Positions 19,705 to 29,897 are shown, counted from the stretch's first letter. The stretch is 64,000 bases of DNA from Saturnia japonica (GCA_033032175.1 CM065307.1:806001-870000), one strand, 5' to 3'. Notes: generated by a model from the sequence alone, not told the origin. Program-made: numbers and translations.

Positions 19705-22700
19705 AGAATTCCGTAGCCCAAGAATCCAGTACGTTGTCGCAGCTCGTTCACGACGGTCGCATGGTTGGCGTGGCAGAATTTTCGATGATAGCGATCGATG
19801 AGTAGGCGAGCGATTTTATGTTTCCCGTCTAGGACCGCCAAGTTTCCGCTACTCATGTTCATTTTCCGTGTTCTGTCTCGCAACCGAATGATGCCATGTT
19901 CATCGAGTTGGACGTCTATTTTCTTCAGTTTGCTACCTGTCTTGATGGGTAAGTTTTTCCGTAAACATTCCATCTCGTCCCCGAATGCATCCAGTTGACT
20001 GTGGTGTAGTAGGGCTAGTTCGGCCCGCTGTAAACAACGATCGGGTATTGGTATAAACTTCGTTGTATTTTCTTGAGTCTTCTTTGTTCGGACAGTTTTC
20101 TTGGTTTCTTTTTTCTTATGTGGCTTCCACTCGCTATCGCGCGCGACGTTCACGACGTGACCTTTCTTACACAGTTCTGTAAATTGGAATATTCTCGCCA
20201 CGGTTCGCAATAGTTTTATCCAACTTGAAAATCGTTCCGGACTCGGTAGTGTGTCGTCGTTCCTTGTGCGCGTGGTAAGTACAGTCGCAGATTTCCTTTC
20301 TTCATCCGATACTTGGTCGCACTTTCCCAAGCGTTTCTGCGGCCAATCCGCTTCTAGCCGATGAAGAAAATCTGGACCGACGAACCATTTTGAGTCTTCA
20401 CTGAACCCATTTGGTACTCCCCGGGTGGCTATGTCCGCCGGGTTTTCGCGTGTCGGCACCCACCTCCACTCGTGTGGCTTCGAAATCTCTTCGATGGCTG
20501 CCAACCTGTGGGCCACGAACGGTTTGAAGCGGCGCGGATCGGCTTTCATCCACTGCAGTACTGTGCTCGAGTCTGACCAGTAGAATTTGTCCGTGGTTTT
20601 TAGTTCCAGTTCTTCAGTGATCGTGTTGGCCAGCCTCGCTCCCAGTAATGCAGCCTGTAATTCTAATCTGGGTATTGTCACGGGTTTGACCGGTGCCACT
20701 CTAGCTTTCCCGGCAATCAATGTGACACATACCCCGTTTCCGATCGATCTCCAATAACATGCCGCTGCATAGGCCGTTTCGCTGGCATCCACAAAGGTGT
20801 GCAGTTGCCCCGCTCCCCAGGACGGCGTCAGACAACGTGGAACTTTCATATCGCGTAGCGTGGACAAACTGTTGATGTAATCGCGCCATTGATGATGAGC
20901 CTCTTCCCCTATGCTCTCATCCCAGTCAGTTCCGGTTCTCCACAGGGTTTGAATTAGCCGTTTTCCCTGTATAAGAATAGGCGCGACCAGTCCTAGCGGG
21001 TCGAAGGTGGACATCACTGCGCTAGTGACTTCGCGTTTTGTCGGCGCTCTCTGGTTTTGTATGACGTCACTCGGTGTGTTTCGGAGGTTACTATTGAACG
21101 CTAAACAATCTTCTCCGACTAGCCAGCGCAGTCCGAGCGTTTTCTCCTCGTTGTCGCCTATGTGAATTTCTTGTGGGGATATTTCATTTTCTGCCAGGTT
21201 GCTCAGCAGTTGCGCGTCGTTGCTCGCCCATTGCCGCAGTTCGAATCCCGCCTTCTTATGGATCGCCTGGACCGCCTTCGCGGTTTCTATAGCTTGCGTG
21301 CTTGATGTGAAGCTCTGCAGGTAGTCATCCATATAGTGGTTTCGGACGATTGCTTGGGCCGCTTCCGGGTGTGTCGCTTTGAAATCTTCTGCATTCCGGT
21401 TTTTAACGTAGATGGCGGTAGCTAGCGATGACGCGGCACCGAAGATTATCGACGCCATTCGGTATTCGGTCGGCCTCGACGACCGGTCATCTCCTCGCCA
21501 CAGGAATCGCAGGCTGTCGCGATCCTCTTCGCGCACGCGGATCTGCAGAAACATTTCTCTAATATCGGCGACCACTGCGATCGGCCCCAGCCGGAATCGC
21601 AACAGGACTCCGAACAGCGACTGCAGTAGGTCGGGTCCCGGGAGCAGCGCGTCGTTTAAGCACTTGCCGTCGCATTTAGCTGCGGCGTCAAATACGAGGC
21701 GTGTTTTTCTCTTCTGCGGGTGCACCACGGCAAAGTGCGGCAAATAGAATGTCCTACCCGGTGTGGCTTCAGTCGGTGCCTTCTCGGCATATCCACTGTC
21801 GAGTAGGTTCTGAATTTGTTTTGTATATTCCCCCTTTAGTGCGGCATCTTTTTCGAGCTTCTTTTCTATGCCGTTCAGACGATGACGAGCCATTGCGTAA
21901 TTGTTCGGCAAGGTTTCCTCGTCGCTCTTCCACAAGAGACCTGACTCGAACCTTCCGTCGGGTCGTCTCTTGGTGGTGTTGTGGAGGATTTCAAGGGCTC
22001 TCCCATCGGCATCGTTGGTGGGGCGGCGCTGCTGCACTCCGATGGACTCTAGCTCGAAGTGGCTCTTGATTAATTTTTCTATGTCGGCCTCTTCACTCAC
22101 GTTGTTTACGTGGTTGACGAATTTCACCGGCGTAGAGTCACTCGTAGCGCAGCAACCGTGTAGTACCCATCCCAGACTGGTGAGAGAAGCAACTGGTTGG
22201 TTCGGCTTCCCCTTGATGATCTTTCTTGACACAATCATCTCCCAGTTGTCTTGCCCGATGAGTAGAGCCGGCCTCTCTTTACTGTAGACGAGCTCGCTTC
22301 GGTTTTTCAGATGCGCACACTTGTATATGGTTTCTATACTCACATGTTGCGGCGACAACTTCAGGTTAGTTACGGTCCGAACTCCTTTCAATAGGCGCTT
22401 GTCCCGCCGGTGAGCTCCTTTAATTTTGATGTCGACTATTTGAGAGTCCTTCCTCTCAACGAGCTTTCCCCCGACGGTCTCTAGGATGAGCAGGTCTTCC
22501 TTGCCCGAGGCTCCGATCTCTTGAGCCACGGCGTTGTCCAGCAGTGACACGGTTGACCCCTCATCAAGTAGCGCGAGCACACGAGCGGAGCCGGCCGGTC
22601 CGAACACATCCACCGGAATCATTTTGAGGTAAACCTCTTTCCCGTCCGCGGCGGCGTACACAGTTTTGATAGTGGCCTCTTCATTATCGCCCTGTGTTTG

Positions 22701-24263
22701 TGTTTGTGGTTGCGGTTGCGGTCGCGGCGCGGGTTTTTCCGGCGGCGCTTGTGCCGCTTGACGAATTGCGTATAACATTATGTGGTGTTGCCGTCCACAC
22801 TTACGGCAAGACGGCCCTTTACAAGTGTTCTTCGAATGTTTCTGACGCAAACACATAAAACACAATTTTTTATTTTTCACGATTACCCACCTGTCTTCGG
22901 TTGTCGATTCCCGAAACTGTTTGCATTCAGTTATCCAGTGCTCGCGACTTTCACAATTTGCACAATATTTCTTGCCACTGGATATTGTTTGTTGGCCTCT
23001 GTTCTCTTCGGTTCGCGCGGTGTGCACACGCCGGTTGAACCGTTTTGCAGGTGCTTCCACGGGCGCGAACGTCGCCCACAGGTCCGCTTCGTTTTCAAGG
23101 AATTTTCTCAAGTTCACTAGCACTGGATCTTCTGTGTGCGTCTTGACATAATCGAACCACCTGATCCGCAATGATGGTGATAATTTCTGAACAATGTCTC
23201 GACTTACCTGCGGTGAGCAGAGGTACTCCGGTTTCCGTAGAGCGCTTATTGTGGCGACGGCGTTGCTAACTCGACTGGCGAACGCGCATATCTCGTCACA
23301 AGATTCCCCTATGTGAGGTAACTTTTCTATGGCGGCTAATTCGGCCAGGACGAGACGTTCCGGATTCCCGTACCTCCTCTCCAATGTTGCGATGACTTCT
23401 TCAGGATCATGGGCTGTGAATAACATTTGTCGCACACTCTCTTTCGCAGTGCCGTGTATGGAGTGCCTCAGACAAGCCATATTCTGTGTGTCGCTAAATT
23501 GTGCGACAGAATCCCGATATGTTCTCAGGAACGGTAACCAGTCTTCCGATGCTCCATTGAAGCTAGGCAGATCGGCATACTTCGACGGTGCGGCTGGTAC
23601 GACGGCTCGTGTTGAGGCTTGCACGGCGGTGACCATTTTATCGGCAATTTTCTCAATGTCACTTACCTTGACATAGGCCTCCTGTGTTTTTTCGCAGTCC
23701 TGTTTCTCCATGATGGTTGCACTTTGGTTTATCCACTGCTCGATGTGTGTGGATTGCACTTCGCGTTCGATGTCTTCGTCATCGATCTCCTCTTCAGATT
23801 GACACTGGACCATTACCAGTTCAATCTCGGCCAGCGCGGCAGCTGACTTGGCTATTTCCAATTTTTTCCTCGCCTCTAGTTCCGCCATACGGGATTTTGA
23901 CGATCTCACTGACCTTGATTTTATCGACCTGGCGCGCTGTGCCGCAGGAACGCACGGTGGGGCTGTTCTCCCTCCAATGTCCCTGGACGCCTTTGCTGCG
24001 GGCACTGTAGGAACGCACGGTGGGGCCTCCTCGCTCCCTCCAATGTTCCTGGGTGCTGGTGTTCTTGTGTCTTGCGACGCGGCGGCGGCGGTTGCAGCGC
24101 GTGTGCGGATCGACGAAGTCGAAGGTACTGTTTTTCTGGTGGTGGCGGACGTGGCGGTAGCCGAACTTGTTTCTGTCGGCGTGTTCAACGACCAATCTGT
24201 GGTCGTGGTTTCACTGTCGTCCTTGCGACTCGACGTAGGCGACCGTACTGTAGGCATTTTCAC
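19701..24263 (-). CDS. BEL/Pao gag-pol: gag, protease, reverse transcriptase, RNase H
   Basis: A 1520-residue polyprotein. Residues about 225-400 form the BEL-type gag domain (YADLPSFNGASEDWLPF to NEADLWATF). Two CCHC knuckles lie at 434-447 and 468-481, with a Cys/His cluster at 486-494. The aspartic protease motif LLDEGS is at 565-570. The reverse transcriptase spans about 830-1040: RLVFDAAAK, VADI with Asp900, and YMDD with Asp979/Asp980. RNase H follows: Asp1159 (VDAS), Glu1201 (RLELQ), Asp1231 (SDSS) and Asp1277. The frame then enters the integrase zinc-binding His residues (about 1498-1505) but runs into an early TGA after losing a base at about 19730. The start is the first of two closely spaced ATGs, 40 bases inside the 5' LTR. 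The N-terminal 125 residues are Thr/Ser/Ala-rich, with a duplicated IGG-APPCVP motif. Confidence 0.9.
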   Translation of the reverse strand: MKMPTVRSPTSSRKDDSETTTTDWSLNTPTETSSATATSATTRKTVPSTSSIRTRAATAAAASQDTRTPAPRNIGGSEEAPPCVPTVPAAKASRDIGGRTAPPCVPAAQRARSIKSRSVRSSKSRMAELEARKKLEIAKSAAALAEIELVMVQCQSEEEIDDEDIEREVQSTHIEQWINQSATIMEKQDCEKTQEAYVKVSDIEKIADKMVTAVQASTRAVVPAAPSKYADLPSFNGASEDWLPFLRTYRDSVAQFSDTQNMACLRHSIHGTAKESVRQMLFTAHDPEEVIATLERRYGNPERLVLAELAAIEKLPHIGESCDEICAFASRVSNAVATISALRKPEYLCSPQVSRDIVQKLSPSLRIRWFDYVKTHTEDPVLVNLRKFLENEADLWATFAPVEAPAKRFNRRVHTARTEENRGQQTISSGKKYCANCESREHWITECKQFRESTTEDRWVIVKNKKLCFMCLRQKHSKNTCKGPSCRKCGRQHHIMLYAIRQAAQAPPEKPAPRPQPQPQTQTQGDNEEATIKTVYAAADGKEVYLKMIPVDVFGPAGSARVLALLDEGSTVSLLDNAVAQEIGASGKEDLLILETVGGKLVERKDSQIVDIKIKGAHRRDKRLLKGVRTVTNLKLSPQHVSIETIYKCAHLKNRSELVYSKERPALLIGQDNWEMIVSRKIIKGKPNQPVASLTSLGWVLHGCCATSDSTPVKFVNHVNNVSEEADIEKLIKSHFELESIGVQQRRPTNDADGRALEILHNTTKRRPDGRFESGLLWKSDEETLPNNYAMARHRLNGIEKKLEKDAALKGEYTKQIQNLLDSGYAEKAPTEATPGRTFYLPHFAVVHPQKRKTRLVFDAAAKCDGKCLNDALLPGPDLLQSLFGVLLRFRLGPIAVVADIREMFLQIRVREEDRDSLRFLWRGDDRSSRPTEYRMASIIFGAASSLATAIYVKNRNAEDFKATHPEAAQAIVRNHYMDDYLQSFTSSTQAIETAKAVQAIHKKAGFELRQWASNDAQLLSNLAENEISPQEIHIGDNEEKTLGLRWLVGEDCLAFNSNLRNTPSDVIQNQRAPTKREVTSAVMSTFDPLGLVAPILIQGKRLIQTLWRTGTDWDESIGEEAHHQWRDYINSLSTLRDMKVPRCLTPSWGAGQLHTFVDASETAYAAACYWRSIGNGVCVTLIAGKARVAPVKPVTIPRLELQAALLGARLANTITEELELKTTDKFYWSDSSTVLQWMKADPRRFKPFVAHRLAAIEEISKPHEWRWVPTRENPADIATRGVPNGFSEDSKWFVGPDFLHRLEADWPQKRLGKCDQVSDEERKSATVLTTRTRNDDTLPSPERFSSWIKLLRTVARIFQFTELCKKGHVVNVARDSEWKPHKKKETKKTVRTKKTQENTTKFIPIPDRCLQRAELALLHHSQLDAFGDEMECLRKNLPIKTGSKLKKIDVQLDEHGIIRLRDRTRKMNMSSGNLAVLDGKHKIARLLIDRYHRKFCHANHATVVNELRQRTGFLGYGIL

Positions 24264-24288
24264 TGTTCACTGGACCCAATCCGGCTAT

Positions 24289-24299
24289 TCGAAGGACCA
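24289..24299 (-). other. Candidate tRNA primer binding site of the BEL/Pao element
   Basis: On the minus strand, four bases after the 5' LTR, lies TGGTCCTTCGA. This is complementary to an 11-base tRNA 3' end that I recall as belonging to tRNA-Tyr. The match resumes after three extra bases (GCCGGATT). The position is right for a primer site; the tRNA identity is from memory. Confidence 0.55.
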
Positions 24300-24303
24300 A
24301 AAC

Positions 24304-25488
24304 TAAAATAAGCGCGGAGCGGAGCCGGCCGCCTATTATACAATGTGCTACGTCAATCTATACAGAGCGGGACCGCGTACCGAGGGCGCGAACGCGACGG
24401 AAACGATTCCCTCGTACTCTGTATATAACCGACGGCGGATAACACGCTACGGTAACCAGCTGTCTGGAAACCAGTGCGTGCGAGCCCCTCTCACTACGTG
24501 CGACCAACCCTGTTCACACCCGAAACTACTAGGCGTGAAGAGGGCGAAACATCAAGGTACACACACGCAGTGAGGTGCCTGCTGGTAGGCGCGGCGATGA
24601 CGTAGCACGGAGCGGAATGGACTGGGTCGCTGGCGGGTTGAACTTAGTGAAGATGCGAAGAAATGACACACAGGCACCACAATAAAATTTGCTGTATTCT
24701 TCAAGACAATACACTTTGTTAATACTATATCTTCTGGGTACGGTTTCTTCCAGTTTCTTGAGTCTTGAGTCTTGAGTCTTGATTCTTCAATTTGTGGTAC
24801 CCGTGTGCGCTCGTTTGCCCCGGTAGAACGCCTTTTATATGGTTTGCCGGAGAGCGAGACGGACGATGGCGTCTCTATCCGTACTGCTCATTACCAAACT
24901 TGGGTGTGGTCCGTTAACCGCGGTAATGCGCAGTGGTTGCAATATTGCTGTCTCTGTCTATTATTATTATTACTTGTATACAGAATACAATAAATTGTTA
25001 ATATCTCTAATTACAGTTATTCAATTACAATAAAAACTATTTCACATCAATGTAGACACAAATACCTATTCAAAAACACTAACTTTAACATTATAGGTTA
25101 ATAAACACGGGAGATATAAAGCATTAAACATTGCAACCTTAAAACGTCTTGCGACTCGTTATATACGCACTATTTGAGCTTACAAACATTATAAAACACA
25201 TACAGAAGGCTATTTTACTTATATAACACAAAACATTACGTATAACTTTTACAAAATATGAATTAATGACAATATATGATTTTAGTACTTTAAGTGATTA
25301 TTTTTATTAGATTACACACATTTTCATGACTTATATACTGTTCTTACATACCTACACGCTATAGTAACATATTCAAAACATTAGAAACATTTAATTATTG
25401 ATCGTTCGTGCAAATTATTCAACCTTACAACTTATATTTACAATCGTTATTATCGTATCATTACGCTTAGGCCTATGCGTCGCTAACA
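24304..25488 (-). repeat. 5' LTR of the BEL/Pao element
   Basis: 1185 bp, identical to the other LTR except for the two positions noted there. It should hold the promoter and the polyadenylation region for the minus-strand transcript. Family knowledge says so; I did not identify a TATA box or initiator with confidence. Confidence 0.95.
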
Positions 25489-25493
25489 CAGCT
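25489..25493. repeat. Target site duplication of the BEL/Pao element, right copy
   Basis: CAGCT, matching 17460-17464. Confidence 0.85.
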
Positions 25494-25560
25494 GATTTTA
25501 TAAAGAGTAACATAGGCTACTTTTATTTTAAAAAATATTTAGGGTTCCGTGCAAATAAAA
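25489..25560 (+). repeat. Repeat family A, last part of the interrupted copy
   Basis: GTAACATAGGCTACTTTTATTTTA and TTAGGGTTCCGTGCAAATAAAA match 28940-29000 of the uninterrupted copy in order and strand. Similarity fades after about 25560. Confidence 0.75.
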
Positions 25561-25975
25561 TAATAAGTATTTTTATCATTAAAATAACCGCGGCTGGTGA
25601 CCGGTGTGAGTGGAAATGAGGCATCATACCACCGATGTGTATAATATTAATTAAAAAGTTAATAAATATTTTAGACCCTTTTACTATTCCCAATGTGCTA
25701 CAGAACCCCAATGTAGCCCTAGAGTCATTGCCGTATCTCACATGCATAGCATTTTAAGTAACTTAAATTGTAAAATGTAAAAAAAGTTCTAGATGCATCT
25801 GATAAGGCTTCAGCCGTTACAGAATGTAATGAGTAAGGCGACCGGCGGAAAATTGCGTCTGGTGCATCAACCGCGCAGCCATATTAGCTTATCCTTTACC
25901 GTGAAATGAGAGCTTACGGAATAGAGGGCGTCGCTGTAGATTTACAAATTAAATAATGTTACAAGTAATTGAAAA
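25561..25975. other. AT-rich DNA, no gene seen
   Basis: No reading frame or repeat was recognised. The minus-strand open frame at 25523-25747 has no recognisable domain and partly overlaps repeat sequence. Confidence 0.4.
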
Positions 25976-26343
25976 TACAGTGTAAACTCTTTATAACGAA
26001 ACTCAAGGGACTGAGCATTTTTTGTCGTTATAGAGAGTTATCGTTATATGAAATCGTCATACTGCACGTGTTCAAGGCAATTAAGGATAACAAAAGCTAG
26101 ACCGACCTCGGATGTTTCGGAGCTTCAAAGTCTTTTGTTACCTGATAATAAACAATAATACCGATAATAAATATTTACTGTCTAAAAATATGAACACATT
26201 TCTTCGTAACAGAGAATGGCGTATCGCTATAAAGAGTGTTTCAATATGTAGGTTTTAACGCAAACCAACCAAGTTGGGCTCACTTCAACGTTATAGGGAG
26301 TTTATCGTTATAAAGAATAACGTTATAAAGAGTTTACACTGTA
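25976..26343. mobile_element. pogo-like miniature inverted-repeat element
   Basis: The ends are perfect inverted repeats of 21 bp (CAGTGTAAACTCTTTATAACG) inside TA on each side (25976-25977 and 26342-26343), as for Tc1/mariner-superfamily insertions. Further GTTATAGAGAGTT-like units repeat inward from both ends. The 364-bp body has no coding frame. The CAGT start and the CTCTTTATAACG theme resemble pogo/Tigger elements; that subgroup is inference. The perfect ends suggest it is fairly young. Confidence 0.8.
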
Positions 26344-26394
26344 TCTGCTTTTTTACACGGTGTTTGAAATCGCCATTACGTCGTGAACTAAATC

Positions 26395-26560
26395 TTTAGA
26401 AAGAATTAAAAAATATATCGTTTACCGGGATAAAAGTATCGTATGTATCACTAACTATCTTTGTGCCAAATTTCATCCAAATCCATACAGCCGTCTTTCG
26501 GTGGTTGAGTAACAAACATCCAAACAAACAAACTTTCGCATAGTATTATAAGTAGGATCT
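26395..26560 (+). repeat. RTE-like LINE or SINE 3' end
   Basis: The sequence (CCAAATTTCATCCAAATCC, AACAAACATCCAAACAAACA, ATTATAAGTAGGAT) matches the 3' end pattern I remember for RTE-derived repeats of moths. It is non-coding. The assignment is from memory. Confidence 0.45.
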
Positions 26561-27851
26561 ACAATAGAGGTGTTAAAGGGAACTTTTAAATTTAATTTTT
26601 CCAAATGATCGCGACATGTTCCCAAAATCCCCTCAGTGAGGGGAACGCAGTATTTTCCCGCTAATTTCACAATATAACTGACGTTTTATTAGTCAACTGC
26701 CATAAGGAGTTGACGAGGGTGCACGGTTGAGGGCGCGAACTCAGGGGGTGCCGGCAGAGACCATTAATTTCCATTTATTCCTAGTGACAGAGGAACGGCT
26801 ACATGCAAGCTGTTTGGTGTGTGAACCCTGAAAATTCGCTTTTATAATGTTTTGTGCGTTACATCATTTATTATCGGCGCGAGTTGAATAGGCCAGTTCG
26901 TTTTTATTTGACATCTGGAATTTTTATAAAGGTGAAAATAGTATTTTAAGCTGTCATATTATTTTGCACACATTTTAAACTTATAAATAAGTGATGTCAA
27001 ACAAACTGAAACTAAGTACAGCATTAAATACTACCTATGGCGGAGCTATAACCCTCTAATTCAATACTGCTAACTGTGTACATATAATTGAAATAAATTG
27101 CTTTGTGGTATTAAGCTCGCTAGTGTACGAAACAAAAAGTTTAATAATTCATTCAGTCATTTATCAAAACATTCATTCATCTGTTATGTATTGACCGACC
27201 GACCGCTGTAAACGCGACCCTCCTGAAGGTTTGCGGAACGCGGAGCGGCAGTCGTGCACGGATATATACGATATTGAGTTAATAGCATATATCATAAGAT
27301 TAATATTTTATGCATGTTATTGAGACTATGGCTTATATCAAATGAAAAATAAAATAATTGATATAAATTATATTATTGTCTTTATGAAAATGGTAAACAA
27401 AAATCTAGTATCTTGATCCAAAATTGTACTTGTAATCTTTACGCGCGGTTAAACTAAAACTTCTTTGAGTTTAATACAATACACACTTAATTTTTTTAAC
27501 AAACGTTGGTCATTCTCGTCGGTTAATCTCATGTGTAGCAGTCACAAAAATAAAACGGCGAAAGCCCCTACGTGACTACTGACGGCCGGCAATAGACTAG
27601 CTTTTTGGCCGGTCTCTGTCTCTTTCCAGCAGACCGTAAACAAAGTTACGATTATGGTGTTAAGCCTATAGTTTAATCTATCATTCGTTCATTTTATGTT
27701 AATTCATTCATCCATTCATTCGTTAGTCCGAGTTATTCCGCAGACATACTTAAACGCCGATACCTTCTCATTCTAGCCTTAACTTGTTAGCGACCTGCAT
27801 CACTTAACATCCTATTATAGTCAAAAGTAAACCAAACAAACAAATATGATA
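26561..27851. other. AT-rich DNA, no gene seen
   Basis: G+C-richer patches at about 26700-26760, 27185-27260 and 27555-27640 stand out, the second with a short GACC triplication. No reading frame of note or repeated unit was recognised. Confidence 0.4.
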
Positions 27852-28260
27852 TACAATATGTATTAAAATCCTCGTCGAATCCGAAAAGAGTATATAGGTA
27901 CTCCCCCAATGACATAACCAAAAAAAATATCAAAATTTTATTTATTATGAAAATAAAAATGTTATTGGGATTTTAAATTAACTTTTAGTTTCCCTAAAAT
28001 TTAGCAAATTTTTAAAATGTGATAACACCGTCGCTAGCAACGGCGCGGCACAGCGGTACGTTTGATCGTATGGCGGCACCTTGCGCCGCGCCGCCTGTAT
28101 TGCCATGTAAGTTTCCTCATTTAACTATTATACTTTTTTTTACATTTTATTAAGCATAATTTTTTACTTATAATCTGAGATAGATAACATAAACAGAAGA
28201 AAATAATCTCGATACCTAATAACACCTTCACGGATCCGACGGGATTTTTAATAGACACTG
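27852..28260 (-). mobile_element. Tc1/mariner-like MITE (family H), copy 1
   Basis: Aligned in reverse orientation with 53641-54050 along its whole length. The imperfect inverted ends are about 30 bp (TACAATATGTATTAAAA at one end, CAGTGTCTATTAAAAA at the other, then CGTCGGATCCG-type sequence). The centre is G+C-rich (GGCGCGGCACAGCGG). There is no coding frame. The CAGTG end and TA flank suggest Tc1/mariner; the right-hand TA is no longer intact. Confidence 0.7.
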
Positions 28261-28734
28261 AATTATCTTACAGTACATATCATTCACTAGAATCATAATA
28301 AAATTGCACATTTCAAAGTAAACGTTTTTGCTGGCTAGAGCTTTGTATTGAACAATAAGCACGCGGCCGTATCCGGTTCCGGTCGACCGCGGCGACCTCG
28401 CCGGATGTCTGCATTATGAAACATCTACCCCCTTACGTGACTACCGGTATTGGACAACGACAAGTGGTGTACATATACAGTGGTGTAAATACCCTAACAA
28501 CTATTAAATTACAGAAGATACATGATTTCCTTTGTGAGTTTACTACCATGAAATATCGCTTCCGTCTAGACATACGTATTAATGGATATCATATATTTTT
28601 ACTCTGTTGTGTGCTCCTTTCTTCTATACGCCTCATTTGATAGGGATAATGAAAATTTTAAACGAAATTTTACCTTGATGCGGGATTATGTCATACAAAG
28701 ATTTTTTAAGGCATTTGATTGTTTCGTTTGAGAT
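28261..28734. other. AT-rich DNA, no gene seen
   Basis: The open frame at 28416-28640 has no recognisable domain. A short G+C-rich patch lies at 28365-28405. Confidence 0.4.
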
Positions 28735-29030
28735 TATCTATACAGTTAATAAAATTGAAGTGTCTGTTTGTAATGTCAAAATAACAGCTTCTTACTAAAT
28801 GCGTATGAAAGTATATACAAAACCTATAACAAAACACCTATTTCTAAATTTTTTGTCTGTCTGTTTGTTCCGGATAATCTCCGAAACGGTTGGACCGATT
28901 TTGACAGAACTTTCACTGGTAGATAGCTGAATTTATAGGGAGTAACGTAAGCTACTTTTATTTTAGAAAAAGAATTAGGGTTCTGCACAAATAAAAAAAA
29001 CTGGTCATGGTGAATCAATTCGGGTGCTTC
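28735..29030 (+). repeat. Repeat family A, uninterrupted copy
   Basis: It holds in one piece the segments that are split at 11290, 17401 and 25489: AATAAAATTGAAGTGTCTG, TTTGTTCCGGATAA, GACCGATTTTGACAGAAC, AGATAGCTGAATTTATAG and TACTTTTATTTTAGAAAAAG. It serves as the reference for the empty sites of both central retrotransposons. Other copies are at 38765-39265 and 44065-44330 (reverse) and at 50690-51060 (with an internal deletion). The class is unknown. Confidence 0.75.
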
Positions 29031-29751
29031 ATTACTTACTTAATAAGTACGTGAAACTGGGTTAGGAATTTGAAATAGCGTCTTTTAGAGTTCCATTCGA
29101 ATTCACCTCGTACCTCGAAGTTATACAAAACTTAATAAAGATTTTGACGAAGAAAAAATATACCAAGAAAATAACTCTGTTATTTATGAAGTTCCTACCC
29201 CATTTACGGTATTTACTTTTAATTTGAAAAGAAACACAAACGGTTATCCAATGAAACGTTTTTAGAGGAACTCGAAAAAATTACATTTACCGTCGAATAA
29301 AGGTCTCTTAGCGGAACAAATTGAGGCGTGAAAACGGTTAACAATTGCCAAAGGCTGGGCTGAAGCGAGTGAACAAAAAAAAATTCAATCCGCGAACACA
29401 GACGATGTTAAATAGAAAATTGATAAACCGCTTACGTTGTATAGAGTTATTTTTTGTTTTGATTCTATTTCTGTCGTGGTTTAAGCTGCGATACGATTCG
29501 ATGTTCATCTCTCTTTTTTAACTTTAACACACGTGAGCAAATAAACGAGAAAGCCTCATATAACAATATTTTAATTAACGGTATCACATCTTAGTAAAAT
29601 CAAATACTGAGTTATTTTAATAGTAAATTATCAAATTATGTAAATGTTGTCTTATATTTTATTACCCATTGTGTGTTTTTGTTACAAAATATTATCAATT
29701 ACTACGTAGAAGGGAGAGTTATTGACGGTTCAACATATCTATACAAATAAA
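29031..29751. other. AT-rich DNA, no gene seen
   Basis: Nothing recognisable was found on either strand. Confidence 0.4.
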
Positions 29752-29897
29752 ATGATTGAGGTTTGCCGTTGTGTGCGTATCACGTATAAACTAATGCTTA
29801 GATTTTGATAAGTTTTTTTTTACTCCTTGGATCCTTGGTCCTTATGTAAAGAAAAATATCACGATATCTTCATTCTATAAAAAAGTTATTAAAGTCA
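29752..29897 (+). repeat. Repeat family Q, copy 1
   Basis: It shares ATAAAATGATTG, GCCGTTGTG, TATCACGATATCTTCA and neighbouring bases with 40388-40555 on the same strand. Non-coding; class unknown. Confidence 0.5.

Larger units (their letters stand above)
17465..25488 (-). mobile_element. BEL/Pao-type LTR retrotransposon with one frame break
   Basis: The 8024-bp element is on the minus strand: 5' LTR 24304-25488, primer site about 24289-24299, gag-protease-RT-RNase H frame 24263-19701, integrase frame up to 18634, polypurine tract 18650-18660, 3' LTR 17465-18649. The order protease, RT, RNase H, integrase, with the BEL-type gag domain and C-terminal integrase extension, places it in BEL/Pao. 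No envelope-like frame is present. The LTRs differ at two of 1185 positions, so the insertion is recent. A one-base frame break in the integrase zinc-binding region makes this copy non-autonomous unless it is a sequencing error. Confidence 0.93.

Noticed and set aside
19726..19736. Programmed frameshift between RNase H and integrase
   Set aside because: No slippery heptamer at the transition, and the change falls inside the zinc-binding module rather than between domains.
23848..24306. Plus-strand frames opposite the BEL/Pao gag N-terminus
   Set aside because: Antisense readings of the Thr/Ser/Ala-rich gag region, without domains.
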